DNA of 53,298 nucleotides from Lachnospiraceae bacterium (GCA_022787145.1 JALFVM010000174.1:1-53298), one strand, 5' to 3'; positions 34,796 through 43,557 are shown, counted from the stretch's first letter. Notes: generated from the letters alone by a model not told the origin. Made by a program: numbers and translations.

Positions 34796-34847
34796 AATTG
34801 TATTGTTTTATCGAGTGATAAATATCACTCAAATTTAATATACAATT
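34796..34847. repeat. Nested palindrome beside the CRISPR trailer
   Basis: GAGTGATA (34813-34820) is perfectly inverted as TATCACTC (34823-34830) with a 2-base loop. Outside it AATTGTAT (34796-34803) is inverted as ATACAATT (34840-34847), followed by a short T run on plus. It could be a terminator for array transcripts arriving on the minus strand or an operator of the MBL gene. The remaining bases of 34704-34922 show nothing else that I recognise. Confidence 0.45.
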
Positions 34848-34922
34848 TTTTCAGAATCCCTTGTATTTATGCGGTATCTATCTTTTGAATGAGAAAAATC
34901 ACTGGAAGTTAAGGATAAAATA

Positions 34923-35250
34923 ATAATTCTTCCACTATGATTCTATTAACAGAAACATAAAGTATTACAGACACCATAACTCTCTTTAGATTCCATTATG
35001 ATTCTATTGATATCTTTCAGAGCTAAATATCGAATATTTATTGTTTTAAAATAAAAATATTTCTTTATGTTTCCATTAATTTAGAATACACCATCATTTA
35101 ATAATTCACAATGACTAAATTTATTCTGTTAGATTTTTACAATTAAAAATATCAAACACATTTTATATCTCACTATGATTCCATTAACTTTCCCGTAACT
35201 CTTACCAAAAAATATCCTTGCTTTATATTCCACTTTGCTTCCATTAATCC
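34923..35250 (-). repeat. Decayed CRISPR repeats beyond the trailer
   Basis: At least five sequences resemble the array repeat by eye: 34923-34952 (core only, about 18 of 30 matches), 34984-35013 (about 23), 35063-35082 (partial, internal deletion), 35161-35190 (about 21) and 35221-35250 (about 27). The same core ATTCCAC-x3-G-x-TTCCATTAA is visible in the better copies. Spacings of about 60 bp between neighbours keep the array rhythm. Decay is worst far from the leader, as expected for old trailer repeats. Confidence 0.75.
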
Positions 35251-35666
35251 CCCCTGTATCTTGTTCTTCCATATTGAATATTCCGAATAAGCTTCCATCA
35301 GCTGTCCGGCGATATGGAAATCACTTTTTAGATTCGCTTTTGTGTATGCTGAATCATAATTTCTACAGGAATATTCGTAAAGGCTACTACGCACCGCAGA
35401 TGCGGCAAGTTCTTGACAAATATTCCCATAGAAATGGAACCGCAATTAAGCACAAAAAGGCGATTTCCGAGTACCGGAACTCTGATTTCCAAATTTCCGG
35501 ATTCACGATTTCGAGCCGCAGTTCTTCCGCAAACGTCCGTATTTTGAAATTTAGTAATACTGAAATGCCAGTGTTAATCAGTATTCTGAAAATTCTCCTA
35601 CAGTAAAAAACGTAAAATTACGGAAGAACCCGAGCCGCAAGAATATTCACATATCTTCGTCCCTTT
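35251..35666. other. Unexplained 416-bp segment inside the CRISPR trailer
   Basis: No array repeat is visible here, although repeats flank it on both sides. A 90-codon minus-strand frame runs 35173-35445 and plus frames are open through 35606, but none has a credible ribosome site or a domain that I recognise. The part from about 35370 to 35560 looks richer in GC than its surroundings. CGGAAGAAC appears once in each orientation (near 35520 and 35620), each next to GAGCCGC. It may be a remnant of inserted DNA. Confidence 0.4.
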
Positions 35667-37206
35667 CTTTACATTCCACTTTGGTTCCATTAATACTCGT
35701 TCGTTAAATGCGTAGCGATTCATACAGGACTCTTTACATTCCACTTTGGTTCCATTAATACTCTATCACTTCTACACAAGGCTTTAGATAGTCATTCTTT
35801 ACATTCCACTTTGGTTCCATTAATACGCCAGAGCTCGGAACCGTCTCTTGTATCCTCTCCCTCTTTACATTCCACTTTGGTTCCATTAATACATAGGCCC
35901 GTACGATCTGAGCAACTTCTTTTAAGCTGCTTTACATTCCACTTTGGTTCCATTAATACGTTGTGACTCATAAAAACATCTCTATTACCAAAGAACTTTA
36001 CATTCCACTTTGGTTCCATTAATACTTATATAGGGGACGTTGAGCAGGAAAAATATTATGCTTTACATTCCACTTTGGTTCCATTAATACGTTAAAACCG
36101 CTCTGGTTAGTGATGATCTTCGACGCTTTACATTCCACTTTGGTTCCATTAATACCAACACACATAATTTCTGCGTATATCACACCTCTCTTTACATTCC
36201 ACTTTGGTTCCATTAATACCGGGAACTGGATCGCAAAAGATGACGGCGTTTATACGCTTTACATTCCACTTTGGTTCCATTAATACAAAATACAAAGCAG
36301 GCAATCTATGAGAGAGATAACTTTACATTCCACTTTGGTTCCATTAATACCGTTCGGCAAGACGCTGCGTCTCAACCATGGAGTCACTTTACATTCCACT
36401 TTGGTTCCATTAATACGTAGTTCGGGTCGGTAGCATAACCGGCTTGATGGACTTTACATTCCACTTTGGTTCCATTAATACGCAAAGTCATTGCTGATAT
36501 GTCCGGTGATAACAGACGCTTTACATTCCACTTTGGTTCCATTAATACATTGAGTGCAATGGACTGTGATTGCCATGTGAGCGTCTTTACATTCCACTTT
36601 GGTTCCATTAATACGAAAGTACCGCCTGCAACGCAAGAGGGACGAGCTCCTTTACATTCCACTTTGGTTCCATTAATACCTGGCAAGGTTACATATGTCT
36701 TTGGTGGGGATGATTCTTTACATTCCACTTTGGTTCCATTAATACAAATCGGCTGAATTTCCACACAAGTATCGTGTCAAACTTTACATTCCACTTTGGT
36801 TCCATTAATACGGTGGTACTCAGTTAAAACTAATCCTATGAGTAGAGACTTTACATTCCACTTTGGTTCCATTAATACGATGGGGAAAAGTACTCGATTA
36901 CATAGGAGTAGGACTTTACATTCCACTTTGGTTCCATTAATACGTTTTACATCTGGCAAAATTGAAAGTCCTGTTGTATTTCTTTACATTCCACTTTGGT
37001 TCCATTAATACAAAGACAAGAACGAAATCATCGCTTGCTTGAACATCTTTACATTCCACTTTGGTTCCATTAATACCGATTCACACAATAACAACCAGCC
37101 CCGGACATTTCTTTACATTCCACTTTGGTTCCATTAATACTGCGATCACGGAAAAAGTAATTTCTTGCAAAATCATCTTTACATTCCACTTTGGTTCCAT
37201 TAATAC
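35667..37206 (-). CRISPR. CRISPR array, 24 repeats and 23 spacers, subtype I-B
   Basis: A 30-bp repeat occurs 24 times, first copy 35667-35696 and last 37177-37206, with starts every 64-68 bp and spacers of 34-38 bp. Read on the minus strand (the likely transcribed strand) it begins GTATTAATGGAACC and ends GGAATGTAAAG. Cas6 cleavage would leave an AUGUAAAG-type 8-nt handle, similar in form to the I-B AUUGAAAC. All 24 copies look identical by eye. The repeats are not strongly palindromic. The leader and a promoter lie on the high-coordinate side next to cas2, so new spacers should enter there. Confidence 0.98.
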
Positions 37207-37216
37207 CTGTATCTTA

Positions 37217-37245
37217 AGAATAGCTCTATTCCCAGCTATTTTCAA
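37217..37245 (-). promoter_or_regulatory. Array promoter in the CRISPR leader
   Basis: On the minus strand TTGAAA (37240-37245), 17 bases, TATTCT (37217-37222). Transcription would start within a few bases of the first repeat at 37206. The leader, 37207-37410, is otherwise AT-rich and contains no gene. Confidence 0.6.
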
Positions 37246-37341
37246 GGTCTTTTTGTCAACCTGACTATTTTTACGTAATAATATTTTACATATTTTTATC
37301 CTTCTTTTATTCTTTGCTTGTATTGCAGGATATGCATTTAC

Positions 37342-37381
37342 TGTCGACCTACTGCAATTTTTGCACTATTGCAAGTCGACA
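37342..37381. repeat. Inverted repeat in the leader
   Basis: TGTCGAC (37342-37348) is inverted as GTCGACA (37375-37381), with TGCAAT/ATTGCA pairing inside. Read on minus it ends TTGCAGTAGGTCGACA. I recall TTTGCAGTG-type motifs in the leaders of clostridial I-B arrays, so this may be a leader-anchoring or integration signal. It lies 30 bp past the cas2 stop and could instead act as the cas-operon terminator, though no T run follows. Confidence 0.5.
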
Positions 37382-37410
37382 ATTTTATATATACACATCC
37401 AAGCAAGTCA

Positions 37411-37689
37411 TCACAATAAAAAATCTGTTTTATCATCCACCTTTCCCCAAAATTCTTTATCCAACCATTTTTGCTGTCTACTTTTAAAAATAATAACCGA
37501 ATCCAAATTTTCATCAATATATCTTCCCAGTTCCTTCTGCAACTTTGCTAATTGCGATTTTGAAATTTCCCCTTCAAAAACAGAATTCTGTATATGTGAT
37601 AAATATTTTTTACAAATCTTAAAAATCCTTGACCACCTTCTTTGTCCATTATCATCCTTACTGATGTCATATACCAATACTACATACAT
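37411..37689 (-). CDS. cas2: CRISPR adaptation nuclease-fold protein Cas2
   Basis: Core of the Cas1-Cas2 spacer integrase. I start it at ATG 37687-37689 (MYVVLVYDISKDDNGQRRW), where GGTGAGG lies inside the end of cas1. The 92 residues have the ferredoxin-like fold: VVLVYDIS as beta-1 with the conserved Asp, KICKKYLSHIQNSVFEGEIS (about 26-45) with the SVFEG motif, and SVIIFKSRQQKW late in the chain. It is the last gene of the eight-gene minus-strand cas operon, 4 bp after cas1, and sits next to the leader. Confidence 0.96.
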   Translation of the reverse strand: MYVVLVYDISKDDNGQRRWSRIFKICKKYLSHIQNSVFEGEISKSQLAKLQKELGRYIDENLDSVIIFKSRQQKWLDKEFWGKVDDKTDFLL

Positions 37690-37693
37690 ATCC

Positions 37694-38686
37694 TCACCAC
37701 CATATCTTGAATCCTTCGTATTCTTTCTCTCCAATTAAATGCTTAATCAGTTTATATGCTTCGAGTCGAATTAAATACTGATACGAAACCTGTCTTCCCA
37801 GTTCTTTATGCATAATCGTTTGTTTCAATTTCTTTTCAAACTCCGTCACAATAAGCTTTGATGCTTCTTTCTTCAAATGCAGAAAATTTAATTCTTCCGT
37901 GAAACTGTCTTCTGTAATTTGATTCCTATTCAAGAGTGAAAAAATCAAACGATCTCCAATTAATGGTTTAAACACTTCCGATAAATCCAAGCAAAGAGAA
38001 TATCTTCTTACTCCTGGCTCATGCAAATAACTAATAGTTGGATTTAACTGTGTATGATAAATTTCACTTAAAGTCTTAGAATAAATGAGAGAATTCACAA
38101 AAGAAATCAATGAATTTATCATATTATCGGGTGGATGCATGACTCGTTTTTCAAAATTAATTTCCTGATTCACAATAACATTCCAAGATGCATAATATTG
38201 CCTGCGAACATTCCCCTCAATTCCCATCAGCTCTTCTATACATTCACATTTTGGAATTTTGCGCCGTAAATAATCAATCTCTTTCATATATTCAGAGACA
38301 TCTTTGCCTCGACTATTATAATACCGAAGATTACGATAGATATTGTCTACAGCGGCTTCAATAAATTTTCTTGCAATCACTATCCGTTTCTCACTTTGGG
38401 TATAATGTTCCACTTGCTTCACTAGCAACTGCCCTGCCAAAAGGCTTTCCTTCGGATAGTAGCTTCCCGTATAAAAATTGTAATAATTGAAAAAATGCAT
38501 TGGTATTCCATACTGAGAAATATAATTAATAAATGCTGTATTTATAGTCATTTCCGACATTACATAAATATCACTAATTCTCTCGATTGGAATATCCCGC
38601 TTTTCACCTTCATATGATGTAAATCTAAGAGTATTATCTTTTCTTTTTAAGTCTCCATTATTGTATACATAAAAACTCTGTTTCAT
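37694..38686 (-). CDS. cas1: CRISPR integrase Cas1, type I-B
   Basis: Catalytic subunit of spacer integration. The 330-residue length fits I-B Cas1. The N-terminal beta domain (FYVYNNGDLKRKDNTLRFTSYEG to about 75) has the SDIYVMSEMTINTAFINYISQYGIPMHFF segment. The catalytic helical domain shows IEGNVRRQYYASW near 149-161 (Glu), then SYLHEPGVRRYSLCLDLSEVFKPL (about 224-247), with the conserved His and Asp of the metal site. It is followed by cas2 after 4 bp and preceded by cas4 after 15 bp. Confidence 0.97.
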   Translation of the reverse strand: MKQSFYVYNNGDLKRKDNTLRFTSYEGEKRDIPIERISDIYVMSEMTINTAFINYISQYGIPMHFFNYYNFYTGSYYPKESLLAGQLLVKQVEHYTQSEKRIVIARKFIEAAVDNIYRNLRYYNSRGKDVSEYMKEIDYLRRKIPKCECIEELMGIEGNVRRQYYASWNVIVNQEINFEKRVMHPPDNMINSLISFVNSLIYSKTLSEIYHTQLNPTISYLHEPGVRRYSLCLDLSEVFKPLIGDRLIFSLLNRNQITEDSFTEELNFLHLKKEASKLIVTEFEKKLKQTIMHKELGRQVSYQYLIRLEAYKLIKHLIGEKEYEGFKIWW

Positions 38687-38701
38687 ATAATCTCCTTATC
38701 A

Positions 38702-39196
38702 TCAAATACAACACAAATCAAAATATGCACAATTTTTACAAATCTTTTTCTTTTCAAATTGAGGTGGAACTGTTTTTTCACAAATAGCAATAATCTCTTC
38801 CATTACCCTATCCAATTCCTTTTCATCTGCTTCATCCAAATCCACTTCCAAATTTTTCTTTAACAGAGGATAATCTATTTGAGCATTAAGATTTTGCACA
38901 CCTCTTTTTTTCAGATAATACAGATAATATTTCACCTGCCATATTCCAGCTTCTTCAATTGATTTGCTTTTCTTGATTTCATGCAGTTTGTGATGACCTT
39001 TTATAAAATCAATATTAATTGTATTGTCGATGTTAATATGCTTCTCGTCTCTTGGATAACTATTTTCATCCAATAACTTTCCCAGCATTACATTTTCATT
39101 CGTATGTTCCATATTAATGTCGTTACAAAAATACCAGAGTTTACGTTTACATACAAAATAATAGTATACCATTACCCCTGTAATGTTTTCTTTCAT
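38702..39196 (-). CDS. cas4: CRISPR adaptation exonuclease Cas4
   Basis: RecB-type nuclease that trims prespacers and selects the PAM side. The 164 residues are typical of the short I-B Cas4. An N-terminal Cys lies in YYYFVCKRKLWYFC (about 11-24). The nuclease core has IDFIKGHHKLHEIKKSKSIEEAGIWQVKYYLYYL (Asp and Glu-x-Lys metal ligands, helix QVKYYLYYL), and the C-terminal cysteines are CKNCAYFDLCC. Together they would bind a 4Fe-4S cluster. The start is ATG 39194-39196. It lies between cas3 and cas1. Confidence 0.95.
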   Translation of the reverse strand: MKENITGVMVYYYFVCKRKLWYFCNDINMEHTNENVMLGKLLDENSYPRDEKHINIDNTINIDFIKGHHKLHEIKKSKSIEEAGIWQVKYYLYYLKKRGVQNLNAQIDYPLLKKNLEVDLDEADEKELDRVMEEIIAICEKTVPPQFEKKKICKNCAYFDLCCI

Positions 39197-39208
39197 TTAC
39201 GGTCCTCC

Positions 39209-41479
39209 CTAGAAAATCATAACCTCTTCATATTCTTCATAATTAAGAGGATAAAATCCTTTTTCATCATAATGACATTCCATTATCGGAATTTCTTCAT
39301 GTTTACTCACCCGAACTTTTCCAAAATCTTCCCAGGCTTTTTTCTTATAAATATTAAATTCATATTTGGGAATCGAAACAACAAATCCTCTTAATATTTC
39401 CTGCAAATCAATCCTTTCCTTTAGAAGTTCCAAAAATTCTTTTCTTTCGCAATTATCACGATTCTTAAGATTTTCTTCAATGTTCCGTAATCTCTCCTGT
39501 GCCGCTTCAATTACTTCCTTGTTTTCTTTATAAACAGACTTCGGAACTATATTTTCCGTCAAAATTGTTCTTAAACGCTGCTCATTCTTATCAAAACACC
39601 CAATTTTTAAATTTTTTAAAAATCTAAGAATATTTTTATACTCTTTCACAAAATCACTGCGTCTCATATTTTCTGTTGTAAAAAAACGATTAATCAGTTC
39701 TGTTTTCTGTTGTTCACTCAGCCATCCATTCACTTCCTCAAGTGCTTTTTCAGAATATTCATATAATACAGGATCTATAAATCCACGATTTCCTCTCTTT
39801 ACGTCTGAGCCATCACAATAAACAAAACAATTATAGCTATTTAATGGCTTCTTTCCTTTTCGATTGCATCTTCCCATGCGCTGAAATAATCCACTCAGTT
39901 CAGAAAGCTCTGTAAACAAATAGTCAAAATCAATATCTAGACTCACTTCTACCAATGAAGTACTAATCCATATGCCATTTCTTTGATCTAATACGGGATT
40001 CCCCCACTCATCCAATACAATCTTTCTATTTTCTTCCTGAAAAGTTTTTCCAAATTCTATTATTTGATTTTCCAGTTGTTTTCTATCCGCCTTTGTAAAA
40101 CGGCTATGAAATATATACAATTCCAAACTGTCGTCTTCTTTTTGTAACTCATCATAAAGTGCCTGAGCTTTTTTGATTGTATTGCACACCACAAGTATCT
40201 TATTTCCTGCTTTTCTTTTTTGGTTATCATAATAACAATTTTTAATATCTTCAACGGACAAAGTTTCTTTTTTTACACATACAGAGTGTCGAATATCTCC
40301 CGACGTAAATTGTTGTTCTACAAACGAAATTTTAGCATCACGAATCAAAAAATTTTTTATAAATGGCGCCAACGTTGCCGTCACTATTGCTATCTTACCA
40401 CCTAATTTATATATTTCTCCAAGTCCAAAGACTAAATATGCCAGCATGTCCGGACCATACATCTGAATTTCATCAATAACGATTTTAGAATAGGAAAGTG
40501 TTGTTAACATCATTTCATATCCTTTATACTTGAATACAAAGTGAAACAACTGATCCATTGTAGAAATATTCAACGGCAAAGATAAATTTTTCCCACGATC
40601 ATAATACTCCATAATATCCATTCCATTTGTGTGATCTTTGTAATATTGCAGAGATTCCGAATGGAGAATAGCCAGTCGTTCATCTAACTTTTGCTTATTG
40701 AGGATGTTTTCTTCTATTCTGTCATAAATAGCATTAATCGCAGTTCTGATAGGAAGAACAAAAAAGCTTTTACTGTTTCCCATCCACAACAATCCTGCCT
40801 CTGTCTTCCCCATCCCAGTTGGTGCCAACGCAATAATATTATTATCTCGATTTTCCATACAAAAGTTCTGCAATTCATTCCAATGACATTCTGGATTTTT
40901 TCTCTTCCATCGTTTCATCATATTTTCCATTGCATCTTCCAGAAAATCATTTGGATACTCTACCTGATAACCACCACTGGCACTATAATCACAACGATGC
41001 AGAAAACCTTTTAATTGAATCGTTTCCGGATCTAAAATAGCATTTCCTAATATCTCTTGCTTGCAACGAACAGGAATTTCATAGCTGTATTCTCTAATCA
41101 ATAATTTTTTAATCAAATCACTTTGACGATATATCGCATAGTTTTCATCACAATAATCATGATGATATAAAATAGCACATGCAATCTTAATATAATCCTC
41201 GGTCGAATAATCATCCGGATTCAAATAATATACAGACAAAATATTATGCGAAACTTCTTTACTTTCATCAAACCTTTTTTTGCTTTTTATACGAGCAGCA
41301 AATTCTTCATTTGCCTTTCCATCATCGTGATGAAGACACGCTTCTTTCAGGAGATAAAATAAATGCTCATCCTTTATATATCCTAATTTTTTTAATAAAG
41401 CAGCCTGATTCCACGCATCCTGGCTGTGCTCACCGATTGTCTTATTTGGTTTTGCATAATAATCCTGTATTTGTTTCAT
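39209..41479 (-). CDS. cas3: CRISPR effector helicase-nuclease Cas3
   Basis: Degrades DNA unwound after Cascade binding. The 756 residues begin with the HD nuclease domain (1 to about 180): GEHSQDAW with His18, CLHHDDGK at 48-55, and ILYHHDYCDENY near 105. The SF2 helicase follows: Walker A APTGMGKTEAG (about 215-225), DEIQMYG as the DExH box, VTATLAP as motif III, and FQRMGRCNRKGKKP as motif VI. The C-terminal accessory region is helical. Nuclease and helicase are fused in the usual order. It sits between cas5 and cas4, with a hairpin in the cas5-cas3 gap. Confidence 0.97.
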   Translation of the reverse strand: MKQIQDYYAKPNKTIGEHSQDAWNQAALLKKLGYIKDEHLFYLLKEACLHHDDGKANEEFAARIKSKKRFDESKEVSHNILSVYYLNPDDYSTEDYIKIACAILYHHDYCDENYAIYRQSDLIKKLLIREYSYEIPVRCKQEILGNAILDPETIQLKGFLHRCDYSASGGYQVEYPNDFLEDAMENMMKRWKRKNPECHWNELQNFCMENRDNNIIALAPTGMGKTEAGLLWMGNSKSFFVLPIRTAINAIYDRIEENILNKQKLDERLAILHSESLQYYKDHTNGMDIMEYYDRGKNLSLPLNISTMDQLFHFVFKYKGYEMMLTTLSYSKIVIDEIQMYGPDMLAYLVFGLGEIYKLGGKIAIVTATLAPFIKNFLIRDAKISFVEQQFTSGDIRHSVCVKKETLSVEDIKNCYYDNQKRKAGNKILVVCNTIKKAQALYDELQKEDDSLELYIFHSRFTKADRKQLENQIIEFGKTFQEENRKIVLDEWGNPVLDQRNGIWISTSLVEVSLDIDFDYLFTELSELSGLFQRMGRCNRKGKKPLNSYNCFVYCDGSDVKRGNRGFIDPVLYEYSEKALEEVNGWLSEQQKTELINRFFTTENMRRSDFVKEYKNILRFLKNLKIGCFDKNEQRLRTILTENIVPKSVYKENKEVIEAAQERLRNIEENLKNRDNCERKEFLELLKERIDLQEILRGFVVSIPKYEFNIYKKKAWEDFGKVRVSKHEEIPIMECHYDEKGFYPLNYEEYEEVMIF

Positions 41480-41516
41480 ACGAAAGCCACCTCAATTCAT
41501 TTTATAGACAAAATCA

Positions 41517-41546
41517 GGGCTACTCTGTTTTCATCCAGAATAGCCC
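41517..41546 (-). terminator. Hairpin between cas5 and cas3
   Basis: GGGCTA (41517-41522) is inverted as TAGCCC (41541-41546), extended inward by TCTG/CAGA. On the minus strand it follows the cas5 stop by 6 bp and is trailed by TGATTTTG, a weak U-rich stretch. It could attenuate transcription between the Cascade genes and cas3-4-1-2. Confidence 0.5.
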
Positions 41547-41552
41547 CCATTC

Positions 41553-42632
41553 TTACAGAAAGTTTACAATATATTGTTTGTCCGTTCCTTCATCAATCCA
41601 AACATTATCGCTTGTCTCTCCGATTTCAAAATAAGAAGCATATACAACCGGAACTTTCTTTTCAAAAATTCTTTTTCCATCTACTTTTTTATATTCTTTT
41701 CCTAAATAATATCTTGTTCCTGAAATTCCCTTTCCAGAAACCGCTCTGATAGAAATATTGTTATTTACTACATCATAATAGTTTAAATATGCCGAAAATG
41801 GACTTCTAACATTTTCTTGTCTCTGTACCAGTTCCACCATTACTGCCTCTTCCACATGTACAAAATCTTCACTACGCCCAAGTGCTTGCAGATTATAAAT
41901 ATTTTCATAAATATCATTTAAAACATCTTCATCCGCACGGACATGCAATACGAGTTCAATATCATCCAATATTTCATAGTATTTCAGTGATTTTGTCAAT
42001 GTTCGGAATTTGGCAACCGGCTTCTTATAATATTCTTCCTCATAAAGAGCAACTTTTTGTTTATATTCTTTTTCCTGCTCTTTTATTTCTTTTTCATGTT
42101 TTGCCGCTTCACTGTAAGCTTGACTACCCTTTTCTGCTTTCTTTTTTTCGGCTGCTGTCTTTTCCTTTTCAACTTTATACTCAGCCAGTTTCTGCTTGTA
42201 TTCACTCTTTTTCCATTCAGCAATCTGTGCTCCCAATGCCTTTAATTCTCTATATTCTTCAAGCAATTGTTGATTATGAATTTGAATCGTAATTCCTTTT
42301 AAAAAACTATTTCCCTGAGATTTCTTTGCTTCTGCCACTTTTTCAAATGCACTCGACAGCATTATCTCATTTTTCATCTTCACGAGAATTCCTCTATCAT
42401 CCATGGCTGAATTCAAAAAGCAGTAATCAACATACGGTTTTTTATGCATAGAAGCATATTTTCCCTGGATACTAACATCCATAGGTTTATACTCCCTATA
42501 ACCACATATTGCATGTAAAGCACCTATTACGGTTGAAATTGGCGGCAAAGGATATGTCATCTTATTTTCCATTGTTTCTTCGCGCCGGTAATTAGCACTT
42601 GTCTGATGCAGTTTAATTCTTAAGGCTTTCAT
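41553..42632 (-). CDS. cas5: Cascade subunit Cas5 (Cas5t-like) with long coiled-coil insert
   Basis: Binds the crRNA 5' handle in the I-B Cascade complex. I prefer the start ATG 42630-42632 (MKALRIKLHQTSANYRREETM), with GAGGTGA a few bases upstream; GTG 42644 is possible. At 359 residues it is well above the roughly 220-260 usual for Cas5. The N-terminal RAMP fold has TYPLPPISTVIGALHAICGY. The excess is a Lys/Glu-rich helical stretch (about 123-204 from the preferred start) with AEYKVEKEKTAAEKKKAEKG and KHEKEIKEQEKEYKQKVALY. The RAMP fold resumes after it with KPVAKFRTLTKSLKYYEILDDIELVLHV. The frame is open throughout, so it is an insertion and not a frameshift. Confidence 0.92.
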   Translation of the reverse strand: MKALRIKLHQTSANYRREETMENKMTYPLPPISTVIGALHAICGYREYKPMDVSIQGKYASMHKKPYVDYCFLNSAMDDRGILVKMKNEIMLSSAFEKVAEAKKSQGNSFLKGITIQIHNQQLLEEYRELKALGAQIAEWKKSEYKQKLAEYKVEKEKTAAEKKKAEKGSQAYSEAAKHEKEIKEQEKEYKQKVALYEEEYYKKPVAKFRTLTKSLKYYEILDDIELVLHVRADEDVLNDIYENIYNLQALGRSEDFVHVEEAVMVELVQRQENVRSPFSAYLNYYDVVNNNISIRAVSGKGISGTRYYLGKEYKKVDGKRIFEKKVPVVYASYFEIGETSDNVWIDEGTDKQYIVNFL

Positions 42633-42653
42633 TTTTTCACTCACCTCTGCTCA

Positions 42654-43535
42654 TCATCCCAAATAATATTCGGACACTTCTTTACGCAGATTATCAAAAA
42701 ACATACAAACAGATGTTGTTCCCAACTCCGCTTCAATTTCATCATCATTTTCGAGAAGATTCCCCTTCATAAGTCCTGCATGAAATCCTTTGCTTAATTT
42801 TTCTTTTAAATCAGATGATAAAACCAATTTTCCTTCATGTACTTGGACAACATTCTCAAAATAATGTGTTTTTCTATCAGATAATCCACCCACAACGAAA
42901 ATAGGTTCTGCGTTATCCAGATTTCCTTTCACCGTAAGCGACAGATTTTCTACTGCATCCAACAAAGCACATACTCTCGCAGCTTTTTCTTGCTGATCTG
43001 CCTCTGCCTGGAAATTTGCATCTTTTCCAACCATTTCAAGGTCAATTGTCATACTATATACTTTTAAAGATTTTTCATATTCATACTGATATGGCATCAA
43101 TCCGGCACCACCGCCATTTTCCTGCACTGAAATTCCATTTGCTTTCGCATAATTAGATGCCAGATACAAATTATTATGAAAACGAGTTTCATTGACAAAG
43201 TGCTCTGCAGAAATGGCGTCTGTAAAATAAACAGAGCTCTTACGCACATATGTAGTACCTTGTGTACTCATATAACCGCCCTCCAAAGATCTGCAGTTTG
43301 CAGCATTCAAATTTTCCTCTACTTTTTTCTGTGCAGCTCCGTCTTTACTTGTCTGCAGATCATCATACATACCACTTTGTACCATAATCGCATTTTTTAA
43401 ACTTTCTCTGCTTCTCATAGAATAGATTTTTCTGTTTTTAAACACCTTCTGCACACTGGCAATGTTTCCCAATCCCTCAGAATAATTCGATGTCATATTA
43501 GCTACAGCCGTTAAAGTCAATGCATTTTTCTTCAT
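42654..43535 (-). CDS. cas7: Cascade backbone subunit Cas7 (Cst2/DevR-like)
   Basis: Forms the helical backbone along the crRNA spacer. The 293-residue length is normal. MKKNALTLTAVANMTSNYSEGLGNIASVQKVF (residues 1-32) is the conserved N-terminal RRM strand and RNA-contact region of the DevR/Csh2/Cst2 family. KIYSMRSRESLKNAIM (36-51) holds the conserved basic residues. The C-terminus has VVGGLSDRKTHYFENVVQ. The start is ATG 43533-43535, behind AAGGAG. It lies between cas8 and cas5. Confidence 0.94.
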   Translation of the reverse strand: MKKNALTLTAVANMTSNYSEGLGNIASVQKVFKNRKIYSMRSRESLKNAIMVQSGMYDDLQTSKDGAAQKKVEENLNAANCRSLEGGYMSTQGTTYVRKSSVYFTDAISAEHFVNETRFHNNLYLASNYAKANGISVQENGGGAGLMPYQYEYEKSLKVYSMTIDLEMVGKDANFQAEADQQEKAARVCALLDAVENLSLTVKGNLDNAEPIFVVGGLSDRKTHYFENVVQVHEGKLVLSSDLKEKLSKGFHAGLMKGNLLENDDEIEAELGTTSVCMFFDNLRKEVSEYYLG

Positions 43536-43557
43536 ATCCCCATTCTCCTTAAAAATT

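Noticed and set aside
35173-35445. 90-codon minus-strand frame in the CRISPR trailer
   Set aside because: Its last third is translated decayed repeat and it has no ribosome site; no domain is recognisable. Kept only as part of the unexplained segment.
35792-36959. Minus-strand open frames with repeating NGTKVECK or MEPKWNVK peptides
   Set aside because: They are translations of the CRISPR repeat in successive frames, with spacers between; there is no ribosome site and no start outside the repeat itself.
35697-37176. Spacers that might target this window
   Set aside because: Scanning by eye I found no spacer matching a gene in the window; a proper search against the genome and phage databases is needed before any targeting claim.
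37361-37738. 125-codon plus-strand frame across cas2
   Set aside because: It is antisense to cas2, has no ribosome site and is low-complexity.
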